This document shows, one piece after another, positions 1 to 7,955 of a DNA stretch of 64,000 nt. Each line of letters starts with the position of its first letter. Within the stretch, counting starts at the first letter, position 1. The notes beneath the pieces were generated by a model. It made no database searches. It saw nothing but the letters and a program-made list of their open reading frames with translations, and was not told where the DNA came from. The position numbers and the translations under genes are program-made. Origin of the DNA: Chitinophaga sp. XS-30 (GTDB taxonomy: Bacteria > Bacteroidota > Bacteroidia > Chitinophagales > Chitinophagaceae); NCBI RefSeq assembly GCF_008086345.1, contig NZ_CP043006.1, positions 5,888,032 through 5,952,031 on the forward strand, read 5' to 3'.

Positions 1-1489
1 ATGCCGTACCAAAGGGATTGAACAAGGCTTCGTTATGCACAAGGCGCGTGCTCCAGTTCCTGTCGGACAGGATATCCATTGCAGTGGAAAAAGCGGAGTG
101 CGCGATAAGATTGTTGCCGTAGTTGCTGTACTGGTCTGTAAAGCTCTCCGGAGGGTCCTGCCACTCCAGCGTTACACTTACAGACGTGAGCGTTTTGCTG
201 AATGCTTCGCGGCTGCCGATATACAGGTTGTTGGATACCATGGGAGCGCTGCCGAAGGGAAGCACCGGTTTGTCTGACGGCTGCAGGGACTGGTCATTCT
301 GCAAGACCAGCTCTTTCATGCCTTTCACTTCCACTTCAATGCCCACGCTTTCTACCTTGAAGCCTGCCAGCACTTCCATCATGTAACGTTCCGGTTTCAG
401 CAGCACACGCATGACAGGCCATGCCGTGCTGAAGGCCCCCTGATGCAGCGCTTCATCATATCCTGTAATGGCGGGCATGGCTTCCGTCAGGTCAGCGGAA
501 AGCTCCAGGGTGAAGGGGTTTTCCAGCTCAGGGTCCTGCACCAATACGCCCGGGATCAGCTCCGCTTTCAGGGTGATGTTATCCCTGATCCAGCCTTTTT
601 CTCCCGTAAACTCCACACTGAGCATAGGCGTCAGCACCAGCATGGGAGACGTAAACCCTTTGGCGGAGCGCAGCTGAATGCTCATGCGAACGGTGCGCGT
701 GCCTTCGGCCAGCAGGAGGTTCGGGGATGCCACGGCCCATCCGAAGGAGGCCGGCTGCATGGGCCTTGATTCCGGCGGCAACGATAGCTGTGCCGTACCA
801 AAGGGGCGCCAGGCGGTAAGTGTGCTGTTCCGCACAACGGCAGCATCATCCGCTTTAAAAACAATGGCCTTGCCGGAAGCATTGGCATCAGTGTAAGCGG
901 AACGGATCATGCCCGTTACGGCATGCGTGATCACCAGCTCGCTTTCCAGTGCATAACGTAAAGGCTGTCCGGATGAAGTTTTGCCGCCATCCAGCAACGT
1001 TCCCGGTTTCAGCAGTACGGGCTGTGCATTCTTGCCGGGTTCGAACAACACATGTACTTTGTCCGGCACAGGCGCCAGCCTTCTCAGCCGGAGCACTTCT
1101 TCATAATAATAATCCAGCCGTTTTTTGACCAGCGTATTCAGGTCGTCCTTTGCAAAGGTGTAGACTTTCAGGAAGGCCAGCAGCAGGGCCAGGTGGGGTG
1201 ACAGGTCCTTCTTCACCGCAAGCATCGCCAGCAGTTCGTTCTCGGAAATGATGCCGGAACTGTTGCGGAGCAGATCGAAGAAAGGTTTCCAGTCACCCTG
1301 CGGAAGATTATTGCGGTCGTAATACCTTACCAGCGCCGCCAGTTCGTAAACGAAGCGCAGCAGATCTGTTGTGGAACGGCCGTCTATTTTAACCTTGGCA
1401 GGATCCAGTGCGGGCTGCGGGCGTCCGGGCTGGTTTACACCATCCGTTGCCAGCAGGTACTGATAGATATTTTTACTGGTAATAGTCAT
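1..1489 (-). CDS. eCIS baseplate wedge protein (Afp11/gp6-like), partial
   Basis: An open frame begins at the ATG at 1489 and stays open to the window edge, giving about 496 residues of a longer protein with its C-terminus missing. It starts MTITSKNIYQYLLATDG, one base after the gp25 gene ends. The visible part is soluble with no signal peptide. Assignment rests mainly on position: in Afp/PVC-type contractile injection systems the large baseplate-wedge subunit (Afp11, related to phage gp6/J) follows gp25 and PAAR. I cannot see a diagnostic motif in the visible part. It would form the plate that anchors spike, tube and sheath. Last visible gene of the eCIS operon. Confidence 0.6.
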   Translation of the reverse strand, partial: MTITSKNIYQYLLATDGVNQPGRPQPALDPAKVKIDGRSTTDLLRFVYELAALVRYYDRNNLPQGDWKPFFDLLRNSSGIISENELLAMLAVKKDLSPHLALLLAFLKVYTFAKDDLNTLVKKRLDYYYEEVLRLRRLAPVPDKVHVLFEPGKNAQPVLLKPGTLLDGGKTSSGQPLRYALESELVITHAVTGMIRSAYTDANASGKAIVFKADDAAVVRNSTLTAWRPFGTAQLSLPPESRPMQPASFGWAVASPNLLLAEGTRTVRMSIQLRSAKGFTSPMLVLTPMLSVEFTGEKGWIRDNITLKAELIPGVLVQDPELENPFTLELSADLTEAMPAITGYDEALHQGAFSTAWPVMRVLLKPERYMMEVLAGFKVESVGIEVEVKGMKELVLQNDQSLQPSDKPVLPFGSAPMVSNNLYIGSREAFSKTLTSVSVTLEWQDPPESFTDQYSNYGNNLIAHSAFSTAMDILSDRNWSTRLVHNEALFNPFGTA

Positions 1490-1490
1490 T

Positions 1491-1892
1491 TTACTTTTCA
1501 GTTAGATAGAACGGGAATACCAGGTTATTTCTCTTGTTGGTGCTGCGCACGGTATAATCTACCAGGATGCTGATCTTTCCGGCAGCTATTTCATCCGGCA
1601 GTATCCTCACTTCATTCAGGTTCACCCGCGGTTCATACATCAGCAGCGCAGTTTCTATTTCTTTTTCCATGGCTGTAGCGGCGGTTGTGGTCATGGATTC
1701 AAACAGCCAGCGGTCGCGCTTCCAGCCGAAGAACGGCTGCATAACACGTTCGCCCAGCTCTGTGGAGAGCAGCAGGCTCATACTGCTGCGGATGCTTTCT
1801 TCCGCTTCCAGCATGATCACTTCTTTACCGAATTTGTCGAATACCGGGGGAAAGCTCCACCCTCTTCCCAGGAATGCTTTTTCGTTTGCCAT
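1491..1892 (-). CDS. eCIS baseplate protein, gp25/GPW family (Afp9-like)
   Basis: 133 residues from the ATG at 1892. The open frame extends further upstream to 2159, but that part runs through the PAAR gene in another frame and is Arg/His/Gly-rich, so MANEKAFLGRGW is the better start. The family pattern is visible: an N-terminal FPPVFDKFGKEV segment, then ESIRSSMSLLLSTELGERV, and YEPRVNLNEVRI, the usual gp25 'EPR' stretch. In phage T4, gp25 initiates sheath assembly on the baseplate, and this protein should do the same in the eCIS. It lies between PAAR and the wedge gene with 1-14 bp gaps, so it is co-transcribed. Confidence 0.88.
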   Translation of the reverse strand: MANEKAFLGRGWSFPPVFDKFGKEVIMLEAEESIRSSMSLLLSTELGERVMQPFFGWKRDRWLFESMTTTAATAMEKEIETALLMYEPRVNLNEVRILPDEIAAGKISILVDYTVRSTNKRNNLVFPFYLTEK

Positions 1893-1906
1893 AGATCTGT
1901 TTTTTA

Positions 1907-2194
1907 TCATCCAATGAGTACGGTCGGGCATCCTGCCACGATGGACCCTCCATGGGCTGTGCTGTCTCCCATTCTTGCCGCAGGCATGCCGCCGATCAGT
2001 ACGGTAGCCGAGCCCAGCACTACGCTGTCCGGGGGGCCTGTGCAGGTGAGCATATCGCCCATCCGCAGGGCGGGCATACCGCCGATCAGTACCGTGGTAC
2101 CGCCCGGAGGCAATGCTGGTCCGCCGACGTGCGGCACTGTGGCCGTTACCATCGGGCATACATGCATATCACTTACTCTGGCTGCAGGAGGCAT
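1907..2194 (-). CDS. PAAR-domain spike tip protein (Afp10-like)
   Basis: 95 residues made almost wholly of a PAAR domain. Glycine-rich hairpins TVLIGGMPALRMGD and TVLIGGMPAARMGD occur at about 34-47 and 64-77, with a third partial copy TVLIG at the C-terminus. His11, Cys13 (SDMHVCP) and Cys51 (LTCTGPP) are candidate ligands for the metal that PAAR cones hold at their point. It should sharpen the VgrG-like spike encoded just upstream (5 bp gap) and may carry effectors. There is no fused toxin, so any cargo is encoded elsewhere. Very secure family call. Confidence 0.93.
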   Translation of the reverse strand: MPPAARVSDMHVCPMVTATVPHVGGPALPPGGTTVLIGGMPALRMGDMLTCTGPPDSVVLGSATVLIGGMPAARMGDSTAHGGSIVAGCPTVLIG

Positions 2195-2199
2195 ATTTA

Positions 2200-3951
2200 T
2201 CAGTTTATCTGTACAAGACTTCCTTTGATAACGGTAACAGCGCTGGAGCTTGCTTCCATCCCGGCGGTGCCTTCGGCCTTGAACTGTGTTCCGGCTTTGA
2301 GGCCCATGTCCGTTCCACTTTCCATCGTAATGGCCTTTGAAGCCTTCAGCACCAGGTCTCCCGCGCTTTCCACCGAAATACCGGAAGAGGACAATACGAT
2401 CTTGTTGCCATTCTGATCCGTTATATTGATCTCGCTTTTATCTTCATCCAGCACCAGCATATTTCCGGCGGGCGTATCGATGGTCAGTGTTTTTTTATCG
2501 TCATTAAAAAGAATGTGCATACCACTCCGCGATGTGTACCCTTTTTCGTGATTATCGTCCGCAGCCGTGAGCGGCGGTGCTTTGGCACTGCTGTGCAATC
2601 CGCCGAGGATGACCGGTTGCCGGGGATCGTCATCGAGGAAACCTACCAGTACCTCATCATCTATTTCAGGGAGAAAAAAAGTGCCGCGGTTATCACCGGC
2701 ATCCAGTGTAGCCACGCGTGCCCAGGCACCTTCACCATCCAGTCCAACAGCCGGTATCTTTATGCGAATGCGCGATTCCGATGCGGGGTCGCCTTCCAGC
2801 GCGGTGACGATGCCGGTATGCAGACCACTGATACCGGGCAATAAAGCGGAAGCCGGATGCGGCTGGTCCGTAAAGGTCTCCGCATGTTGCTTCGGCGTTA
2901 GCCCCAGTTGCAGGTCTGTCAGCCAGTTGCCCTGTGATATCTCATGCCGTACGCCACTGACCCAGGCCATGCCGTTGAAACGATCACCGAGACCTTCCAG
3001 TGCTACCGTGATGCCGGGTAGTCCTTTGGAGAATCCCTGCACTCTTGCCCTTCCGCACATGAAAGCCATTCTGCTGCGCAGGAGTTTGGCATCTGCCCAA
3101 TTCTGCGCTTCCTCTTCACTGAGTTTGCCGGGCTGGCGCAGGATATATTCAGCGGCTCCTGCGCTGGCGCTGATCGCTGCGGGATCGAGGTTTCCGGGGG
3201 TCGTCCAGCCCGGGTCCGCCGCTTCTGCTTCAAGCAGCTCCTGGGCCGAGGGATCCCAGCTTTGCGCTTTCACCCCTCCGTATTGCTGCATGCCGTCGAT
3301 CTCCAGATCAAACTCGATGAGGTTGGTGCCAAAACGCAATGTAGTATCCGTACTGGCCGCTACAGCAGGTTTGCTGATATCCACCTGTCCGTCATGCGCT
3401 ATGGCAACGAAGCCCACGGCGCCGATGCGGCTCATCAGAAAATCCCAGTCCGTCACATCGTACTGCACCATCTCCGCATGCGTCACCGGCGTATCTTCAA
3501 TATCCCCACTCAAGCCGTAATTCCCCAGCAAGGAGGCAGCGATATCACTGTCTTTCTGCTCTTCATACAACGCACTGTTCCGGGCAATGGTCATTAATGC
3601 CGCCTTGTCCCGGCACTCCACCTGCAGCTCGGTGTGCATCAGGCGCGCACGAAGAGAATGCCGTGTGATGATCCCTTTGAAGATCGTTTCATTAATGCCA
3701 TGATACCCCGCCATGATCTCTATTTCATTACCCGGCACGAACAGGTCGCCATTACTGGCAGTCCAATCCATCAGCATTACATCACCGTCTTCAATATGCA
3801 ACTGCGCGGAAGGAATGCGGTTCGCTTCCGTATGCACGATGATGGAACGGATGAGCGTACCGGAGGGTATCTCCGTCCCGTTTATGCTGATGGTGTAAGT
3901 CACCAGGCTGGTATCCTGTTCTATCGGTAATAATGTTGCGCTCATGGTCAT
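2200..3951 (-). CDS. VgrG-like spike protein (gp27-gp5 fusion, Afp8-like)
   Basis: 583 residues. About 1-370 is a gp27-like region that sits under the tube. Residues about 385-470 form an OB-fold like gp5 (HTGIVTALEGDPASESRIR through PRQPVILGGLHSS). About 480-583 is a repetitive beta-helix needle ending in KGSLVQIN. The start overlaps the LysM gene stop by 4 bp (ATGA), so translation is probably coupled; a second ATG lies two codons in. It is the central spike that pierces the target and bears the PAAR tip. Spacing to PAAR is 5 bp. No extra C-terminal effector domain is seen. Confidence 0.92.
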   Translation of the reverse strand: MTMSATLLPIEQDTSLVTYTISINGTEIPSGTLIRSIIVHTEANRIPSAQLHIEDGDVMLMDWTASNGDLFVPGNEIEIMAGYHGINETIFKGIITRHSLRARLMHTELQVECRDKAALMTIARNSALYEEQKDSDIAASLLGNYGLSGDIEDTPVTHAEMVQYDVTDWDFLMSRIGAVGFVAIAHDGQVDISKPAVAASTDTTLRFGTNLIEFDLEIDGMQQYGGVKAQSWDPSAQELLEAEAADPGWTTPGNLDPAAISASAGAAEYILRQPGKLSEEEAQNWADAKLLRSRMAFMCGRARVQGFSKGLPGITVALEGLGDRFNGMAWVSGVRHEISQGNWLTDLQLGLTPKQHAETFTDQPHPASALLPGISGLHTGIVTALEGDPASESRIRIKIPAVGLDGEGAWARVATLDAGDNRGTFFLPEIDDEVLVGFLDDDPRQPVILGGLHSSAKAPPLTAADDNHEKGYTSRSGMHILFNDDKKTLTIDTPAGNMLVLDEDKSEINITDQNGNKIVLSSSGISVESAGDLVLKASKAITMESGTDMGLKAGTQFKAEGTAGMEASSSAVTVIKGSLVQIN

Positions 3952-4718
3952 TTCTTTTTAGCCGGAGGAAAGGCGATCTCGCTGCCTTTTCTCAGTCTTC
4001 TGAAATCATAGAGTTTGTTGGCGCGGGCCACTTCGATGTAGTATTCCGGTTTGCCATAAATGCTGTGCGTCATCAGCGGAAGCGTATCCCCTGCGATCAC
4101 CGTTCGCTGATGGGTAAGATCCGGGGATTCCTTGCCTTCCTTGTTCTCCCGCAGGATATCCGCAATGGCGCTCTGGAAAGTGACCCTGGCTTCTACCCTC
4201 AGCGGCGTGCCGCTCACATCGAATAGTTTGTAGTTCAATGCCATGCTGATCAGCACACAATCGTATATCTGCCTTCCCCATGTGATCTGCACCCAGCGGG
4301 GGCCGTGACTGGCCGGATCGAAGTTGTACACCACCTTCGAGAATTTGCCGATCTCTTTCATGACGTCATACTCGTCATCTCCGCTGAAGAGGCCCGCCAC
4401 TGCACCGGCAATGGGGATGTTATCCAGCGGCCCCGCAGGCGGCGGCACTACGCCCGTACCATCGAACAGGATGGTGAAATCCATGGAGGTGGGAGACATG
4501 TTGGCCAGCTTCGGGTTGCTGTCCGAAGTGCCCATCGCCTCGCTGCGCTGGTAGTTCACATTGTGGCTGATGGAGTAGGATTCGGGGTTGATCTGTACGG
4601 CATACTTGTCTCCTTCCGCATTGCTGAGCACACGCGTACTGTTCCCCGGCACCGCCGGCTGATAGGCCTGAATGATCATCTTGGCCAGTTTTCCTCCTCC
4701 GAATAAAGCGTCCAGCAT
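3948..4718 (-). CDS. LysM-containing eCIS baseplate protein (Afp7-like)
   Basis: 256 residues. The N-terminal part (LDALFGGGKLAKMIIQAYQP, then AVQINPESYSISHNVNY) resembles the tail-protein half of Afp7-type proteins. The C-terminal 55 residues form a LysM module (TVIAGDTLPLMTHSIYG, then YYIEVARANKL and GSEIAFP). In Afp/PVC particles this protein joins the inner tube to the spike and baseplate. It abuts the DUF5908 gene (next base) and overlaps the VgrG gene by 4 bp. The LysM here is probably structural rather than cell-wall binding; that is inference from homologous particles. Confidence 0.88.
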   Translation of the reverse strand: MLDALFGGGKLAKMIIQAYQPAVPGNSTRVLSNAEGDKYAVQINPESYSISHNVNYQRSEAMGTSDSNPKLANMSPTSMDFTILFDGTGVVPPPAGPLDNIPIAGAVAGLFSGDDEYDVMKEIGKFSKVVYNFDPASHGPRWVQITWGRQIYDCVLISMALNYKLFDVSGTPLRVEARVTFQSAIADILRENKEGKESPDLTHQRTVIAGDTLPLMTHSIYGKPEYYIEVARANKLYDFRRLRKGSEIAFPPAKKK

Positions 4719-4907
4719 TTATCGTTCTTTTTGTCTTTTTAAAATTTTCATCACCTCTTCCGCGCACAATGCAACGATCCTTTGCAGTTCCCACTCGCTG
4801 AGTGCGGCACGCGGGGAAGTACCGGCACTGCCGGATGATCCGGAGGCGCCCTGCGGCGGGTCTTCCACCCGTGCTTTGATAACAAGTTCCCTGACTTCAA
4901 TGGGCAT
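4719..4907 (-). CDS. DUF5908 family small eCIS protein
   Basis: 62 residues beginning MPIEVRELVIKARV, the family start pattern. A Ser/Gly-rich low-complexity middle (about 18-34) leads to a helical, charged C-terminus (LSEWELQRIVALCAEEVMKILKRQKER). The family occurs in Bacteroidota contractile-injection loci between tube and LysM genes; its role is unknown to me. It could be an assembly factor or small baseplate plug. It ends one base before the LysM gene start and begins 11 bp after the tube gene. Confidence 0.75.
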   Translation of the reverse strand: MPIEVRELVIKARVEDPPQGASGSSGSAGTSPRAALSEWELQRIVALCAEEVMKILKRQKER

Positions 4908-4918
4908 ATCTGTTCGTT

Positions 4919-5437
4919 TTAAATACTGATACTGATGTCTGCGGAAGCAGCAAGCCCTGCTGCCAGATCCAATCCTACGCTGATGGGGTCGTAGTATTTG
5001 AAATACTGGTAGCTCAGCACCAGTGTTTCCACCACGATCTCGTTGCTGCCCGCATTGATGCCCGACACTTCCAGCCGCTTGGGGATGGCGTTGATCAGGT
5101 ACCAGTTGTACAACGGCACATGATCCGCATTCATGAGGGATATCAGCACATTGCTGGGTTTGAACCTGAATTCATCGATAGCCTGCCGGGCCCAGTGCAG
5201 CACTCCGGAGCCCAGGAACTTGCCCCGTTTCATGGTCACATCCCCGTATTTGGTGCGGGTGGGCAGGTTATGGGAGAAACGGTGCTCCCCTCCTTCCGCT
5301 TTCGTTTCCATTTCTATGTCCACGCTCAGGCCGGACACTTCCTGGAAACGCACATCGTTCGGGAACTGCGGCAACACTTCAAACAGTACGAGGAAGTGAA
5401 AGCCAGGCTGTGGATAATCGAATGCTGACATGGGCAT
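4919..5437 (-). CDS. eCIS inner tube protein, gp19 family (Afp5-like?)
   Basis: 172 residues of the phage T4 gp19 tail-tube family: FHFLVLFEVLPQFPNDVRFQ, EVSGLSVDIEMETKAEGG, a MKRGKFLGSGVLHWA segment and LEVSGINAGSNEIVVETLVLSYQYF. Starts MPMS or MS two codons later. Its first ATG overlaps the stop of the preceding tube gene by one base (TAATG). It is longer and more divergent than that paralogue and lies next to the LysM/spike genes, so it may be the tube initiator at the baseplate (inference from the paired tube genes of Afp and PVC). Confidence 0.88.
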   Translation of the reverse strand: MPMSAFDYPQPGFHFLVLFEVLPQFPNDVRFQEVSGLSVDIEMETKAEGGEHRFSHNLPTRTKYGDVTMKRGKFLGSGVLHWARQAIDEFRFKPSNVLISLMNADHVPLYNWYLINAIPKRLEVSGINAGSNEIVVETLVLSYQYFKYYDPISVGLDLAAGLAASADISISI

Positions 5438-5868
5438 TAATCATTTTGGATAACGAGCCCTTCATGTGCGAGCTCAATGGTTTCGATGGCCACTTCATTA
5501 CCATCGGCTTTCAGGTCGGTGGACTGTACCTTGATGGGCCAGGCGTTCTTTACTTTCCATACGATCACCGGCTCGTGGTTCTCGTTGAGAAGGCTGATGG
5601 TAACGTTCCGGCGCTCGATGGTGTTGAGAGCCACGGTATTCCACCAGACGAAGAAATCATTGTCTCCCGGGAAAGTACCACGCTTCATGGTGATGTTGCT
5701 GTACTTCTGCATGCCCGGCATTTTGATCTTCGTGTATTCGGGGCTTGCGCCATCGCGGTATTCAATGGGATCGGTCTGTACGTCCAGTCCCGAAACCTCG
5801 GTAAAGCCAATGCTGGCACCACCCCATTCAACCTGGAAGTGGAATTTTGGAAGCGGATAGTTCGCCAT
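5437..5868 (-). CDS. eCIS inner tube protein, gp19 family (Afp1-like)
   Basis: 143 residues, gp19-type tube subunit. Motifs include FHFQVEWGGASIGFTEVSGL, a YRDGASPEYTKIKMPG loop, NITMKRGTFPGDNDFFVWW and NEVAIETIELAHEGL. The length fits the bulk tube subunit that stacks as hexameric rings inside the sheath. It follows the long sheath gene by 31 bp and overlaps the next tube gene by one base. High-copy structural proteins in such loci are usually the first tube and sheath genes. Confidence 0.9.
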   Translation of the reverse strand: MANYPLPKFHFQVEWGGASIGFTEVSGLDVQTDPIEYRDGASPEYTKIKMPGMQKYSNITMKRGTFPGDNDFFVWWNTVALNTIERRNVTISLLNENHEPVIVWKVKNAWPIKVQSTDLKADGNEVAIETIELAHEGLVIQND

Positions 5869-5899
5869 AACTTATTGTTTTAAGATGTTAGTGATCAAA

Positions 5900-7936
5900 T
5901 CAGGATTCCTGCATTTTATGAGAGAAGCGGAGCACGATGAATTCCGCAGGCCGTACGGCTGCCATACCGATCTCTACGATCAGCCGGCCTTCCAGGATGT
6001 CCTGCGCAGTCATTGTTTCACCCAGCCCCACTTTAACGTAGAAGGCTTCTTTCGTGGTAGCTCCCGCCAGTGCGCCCTGCCGCCATTGCAGTGTAAGGAA
6101 GTTCTCGATCATGGCGCGGATGCGTACCCAGGTATTGGCATCATTATTTTCGAACACAAAAGGTTCCGATGCCTTTTTCGTAGATTCTTCCACGTAGTTG
6201 AAGAACCGGCGGACGTTCACGTAACGCCATTCGTTATCGTTGCCCGCGAGGGTGCGCGCGCCCCATACGAGGATTCCTTTTCCGGTGAATGCCCGGATGG
6301 CGTTCACGGATTTTCCGGTATCATGCACGTTCAGGGAGCCCTGCTCCTGGTCCGTCAGTTTATATGCAGGCTCAATCACACCGCGCAGGCTCATATTGGC
6401 AGGCGCTTTCCATACACCACGCGAACGATCCGTTGCCGCATAAACCCCTGCAACAGCGCCGGATGGCGGCAGCAGGCTCATATCTTTCCGGATGCGTTCG
6501 TACACCGCTTTGAAGAACGGATGTTTGGCGAACAGGTTCTTTTCCGCCTGGTCTGTACGGAAAGCCGCGTCCTGCACCAATGCCGTAAAGGCTTGCGCGA
6601 TGGCATCAAATGCCGTCTGCAGGATCGGGGAATTAGCTGCCAGATGAGCCGTTTGCGCAACCGAGGGTGTGGTAAAATCCGTTGTATCTGCCGCGATGGT
6701 ATTGATGGCAGCTCCGCCAACCCAGTCTTCCAGGTCCAGTGAATCGTATTCGGTATCTACATCTCCTTCTACCCGCGTAGTAGAAATGGAGTTCATCACA
6801 TGTGTGTTCTTTTCGAATGCGATGAGGCTGATGATCTGGTCCTGCAACCCGGTGTCCGCGCGCAGTGAGGTCAGCAGCTGCACGAGGCCCGGCGAGTTCC
6901 CGGCATCATCTTCCAGGTCGCGGAAGGCAAGGGCAAGCTCCTGCACGAACGTCATCATCGCCGTAAAGAGCGGCCTTACCAATAAGGCGGTATTGGCGCC
7001 CATCACTGCCGTGCGCAGAGTATCGAACTGAGCGCCCAGGGGATTGTAATTATTCCTGTTGAGTGTTACCGCGGTTACCTTGGAGAATATCCGCTCCTCT
7101 TCCGTACGCCTGGCGCGCAGATCCGTTACCAGTGCATCCAGTGCGGGATTACCGGTCATCGTATCTATGGTGGCGTCCGGGATGGCTACCGGTATGGCCT
7201 GGTCGTCCACGAAAGAGAGTTGTGAAAAACGGATCTCTTTCAGGTAGGTGGTGTTCAGCCAGGGGTAATAAACAGCGGCGTATTTCAGGTTTTCCGTGCC
7301 CACCTGGGTGCGGAATTGCGCCACCGGTGTGGAAGCATGGTCCGGAGCCCGGTAGCCTTCCATCATATCCAGTATGCCGAAGCGGTCCTGCAACCGGCCG
7401 CACTGATCGATGATCGCTTTGTGCAGATTGCCGGCCTGCACAAAGTCAGGCGTTCCATCCGGCAGGCGAAGCGCCATGCTGTCCGGAGAGAGGATCAGGG
7501 TAGGCTCATCCACTTTTGCGAGTGATTGCAACCCGCCGCGAAGACCGGTGACATTGTCGCCGAAGACCACATCAGCCGTGTAGTTACCCACGGTCACCAC
7601 ATAACAGGGGCCGCCGCCATTGTCAAAATAATGGCGCACTGCATCAAAAAGGTAATACCTTCTGCCGTTCGCCGGGGTGATGTTCAGGATATTGAAACCG
7701 GCGCCGGGAGCTACCTGCACTTCATAGGAAGCCGGGTCATAAGCGCCGCCGAAAACGGTGGTAAAATCAAGCATCGAATTAAGACGTACGGGTATGTTGA
7801 TCAGCGTGGCGCCTGCGGTATCCAGCGTAACCGCGGTATGCCCGATGAACGCAGGGATGGCCGTAGCAACGGATGCCACGGAAGGGGGGATCAGCTGCAG
7901 TTCCTCAACATATACGCCTGGTGTTTTATAATCCAT
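5900..7936 (-). CDS. eCIS contractile sheath protein, long form
   Basis: 678 residues. The N-terminus KTPGVYVEELQLIPPSVASV and the C-terminal half (GVWKAPANMSL, GKSVNAIRAFTGKGILVWGA, NEWRYVNVRRFFNYVEES, TMTAQDILEGRLIVEIGM, ending SHKMQES) are classic tail-sheath sequence. Compared with the downstream-numbered paralogue it carries about 195 extra residues between YYPWLN (about 222) and LLPPSG (about 487), rich in helices and Asp/Thr. Such extra domains usually face outwards on the sheath surface. Energy for contraction comes from re-packing of this protein around the tube. The last 130 residues are nearly identical to the shorter sheath. Confidence 0.93.
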   Translation of the reverse strand: MDYKTPGVYVEELQLIPPSVASVATAIPAFIGHTAVTLDTAGATLINIPVRLNSMLDFTTVFGGAYDPASYEVQVAPGAGFNILNITPANGRRYYLFDAVRHYFDNGGGPCYVVTVGNYTADVVFGDNVTGLRGGLQSLAKVDEPTLILSPDSMALRLPDGTPDFVQAGNLHKAIIDQCGRLQDRFGILDMMEGYRAPDHASTPVAQFRTQVGTENLKYAAVYYPWLNTTYLKEIRFSQLSFVDDQAIPVAIPDATIDTMTGNPALDALVTDLRARRTEEERIFSKVTAVTLNRNNYNPLGAQFDTLRTAVMGANTALLVRPLFTAMMTFVQELALAFRDLEDDAGNSPGLVQLLTSLRADTGLQDQIISLIAFEKNTHVMNSISTTRVEGDVDTEYDSLDLEDWVGGAAINTIAADTTDFTTPSVAQTAHLAANSPILQTAFDAIAQAFTALVQDAAFRTDQAEKNLFAKHPFFKAVYERIRKDMSLLPPSGAVAGVYAATDRSRGVWKAPANMSLRGVIEPAYKLTDQEQGSLNVHDTGKSVNAIRAFTGKGILVWGARTLAGNDNEWRYVNVRRFFNYVEESTKKASEPFVFENNDANTWVRIRAMIENFLTLQWRQGALAGATTKEAFYVKVGLGETMTAQDILEGRLIVEIGMAAVRPAEFIVLRFSHKMQES

Positions 7937-7955
7937 GATCGTTCAGCTTTAAAGA

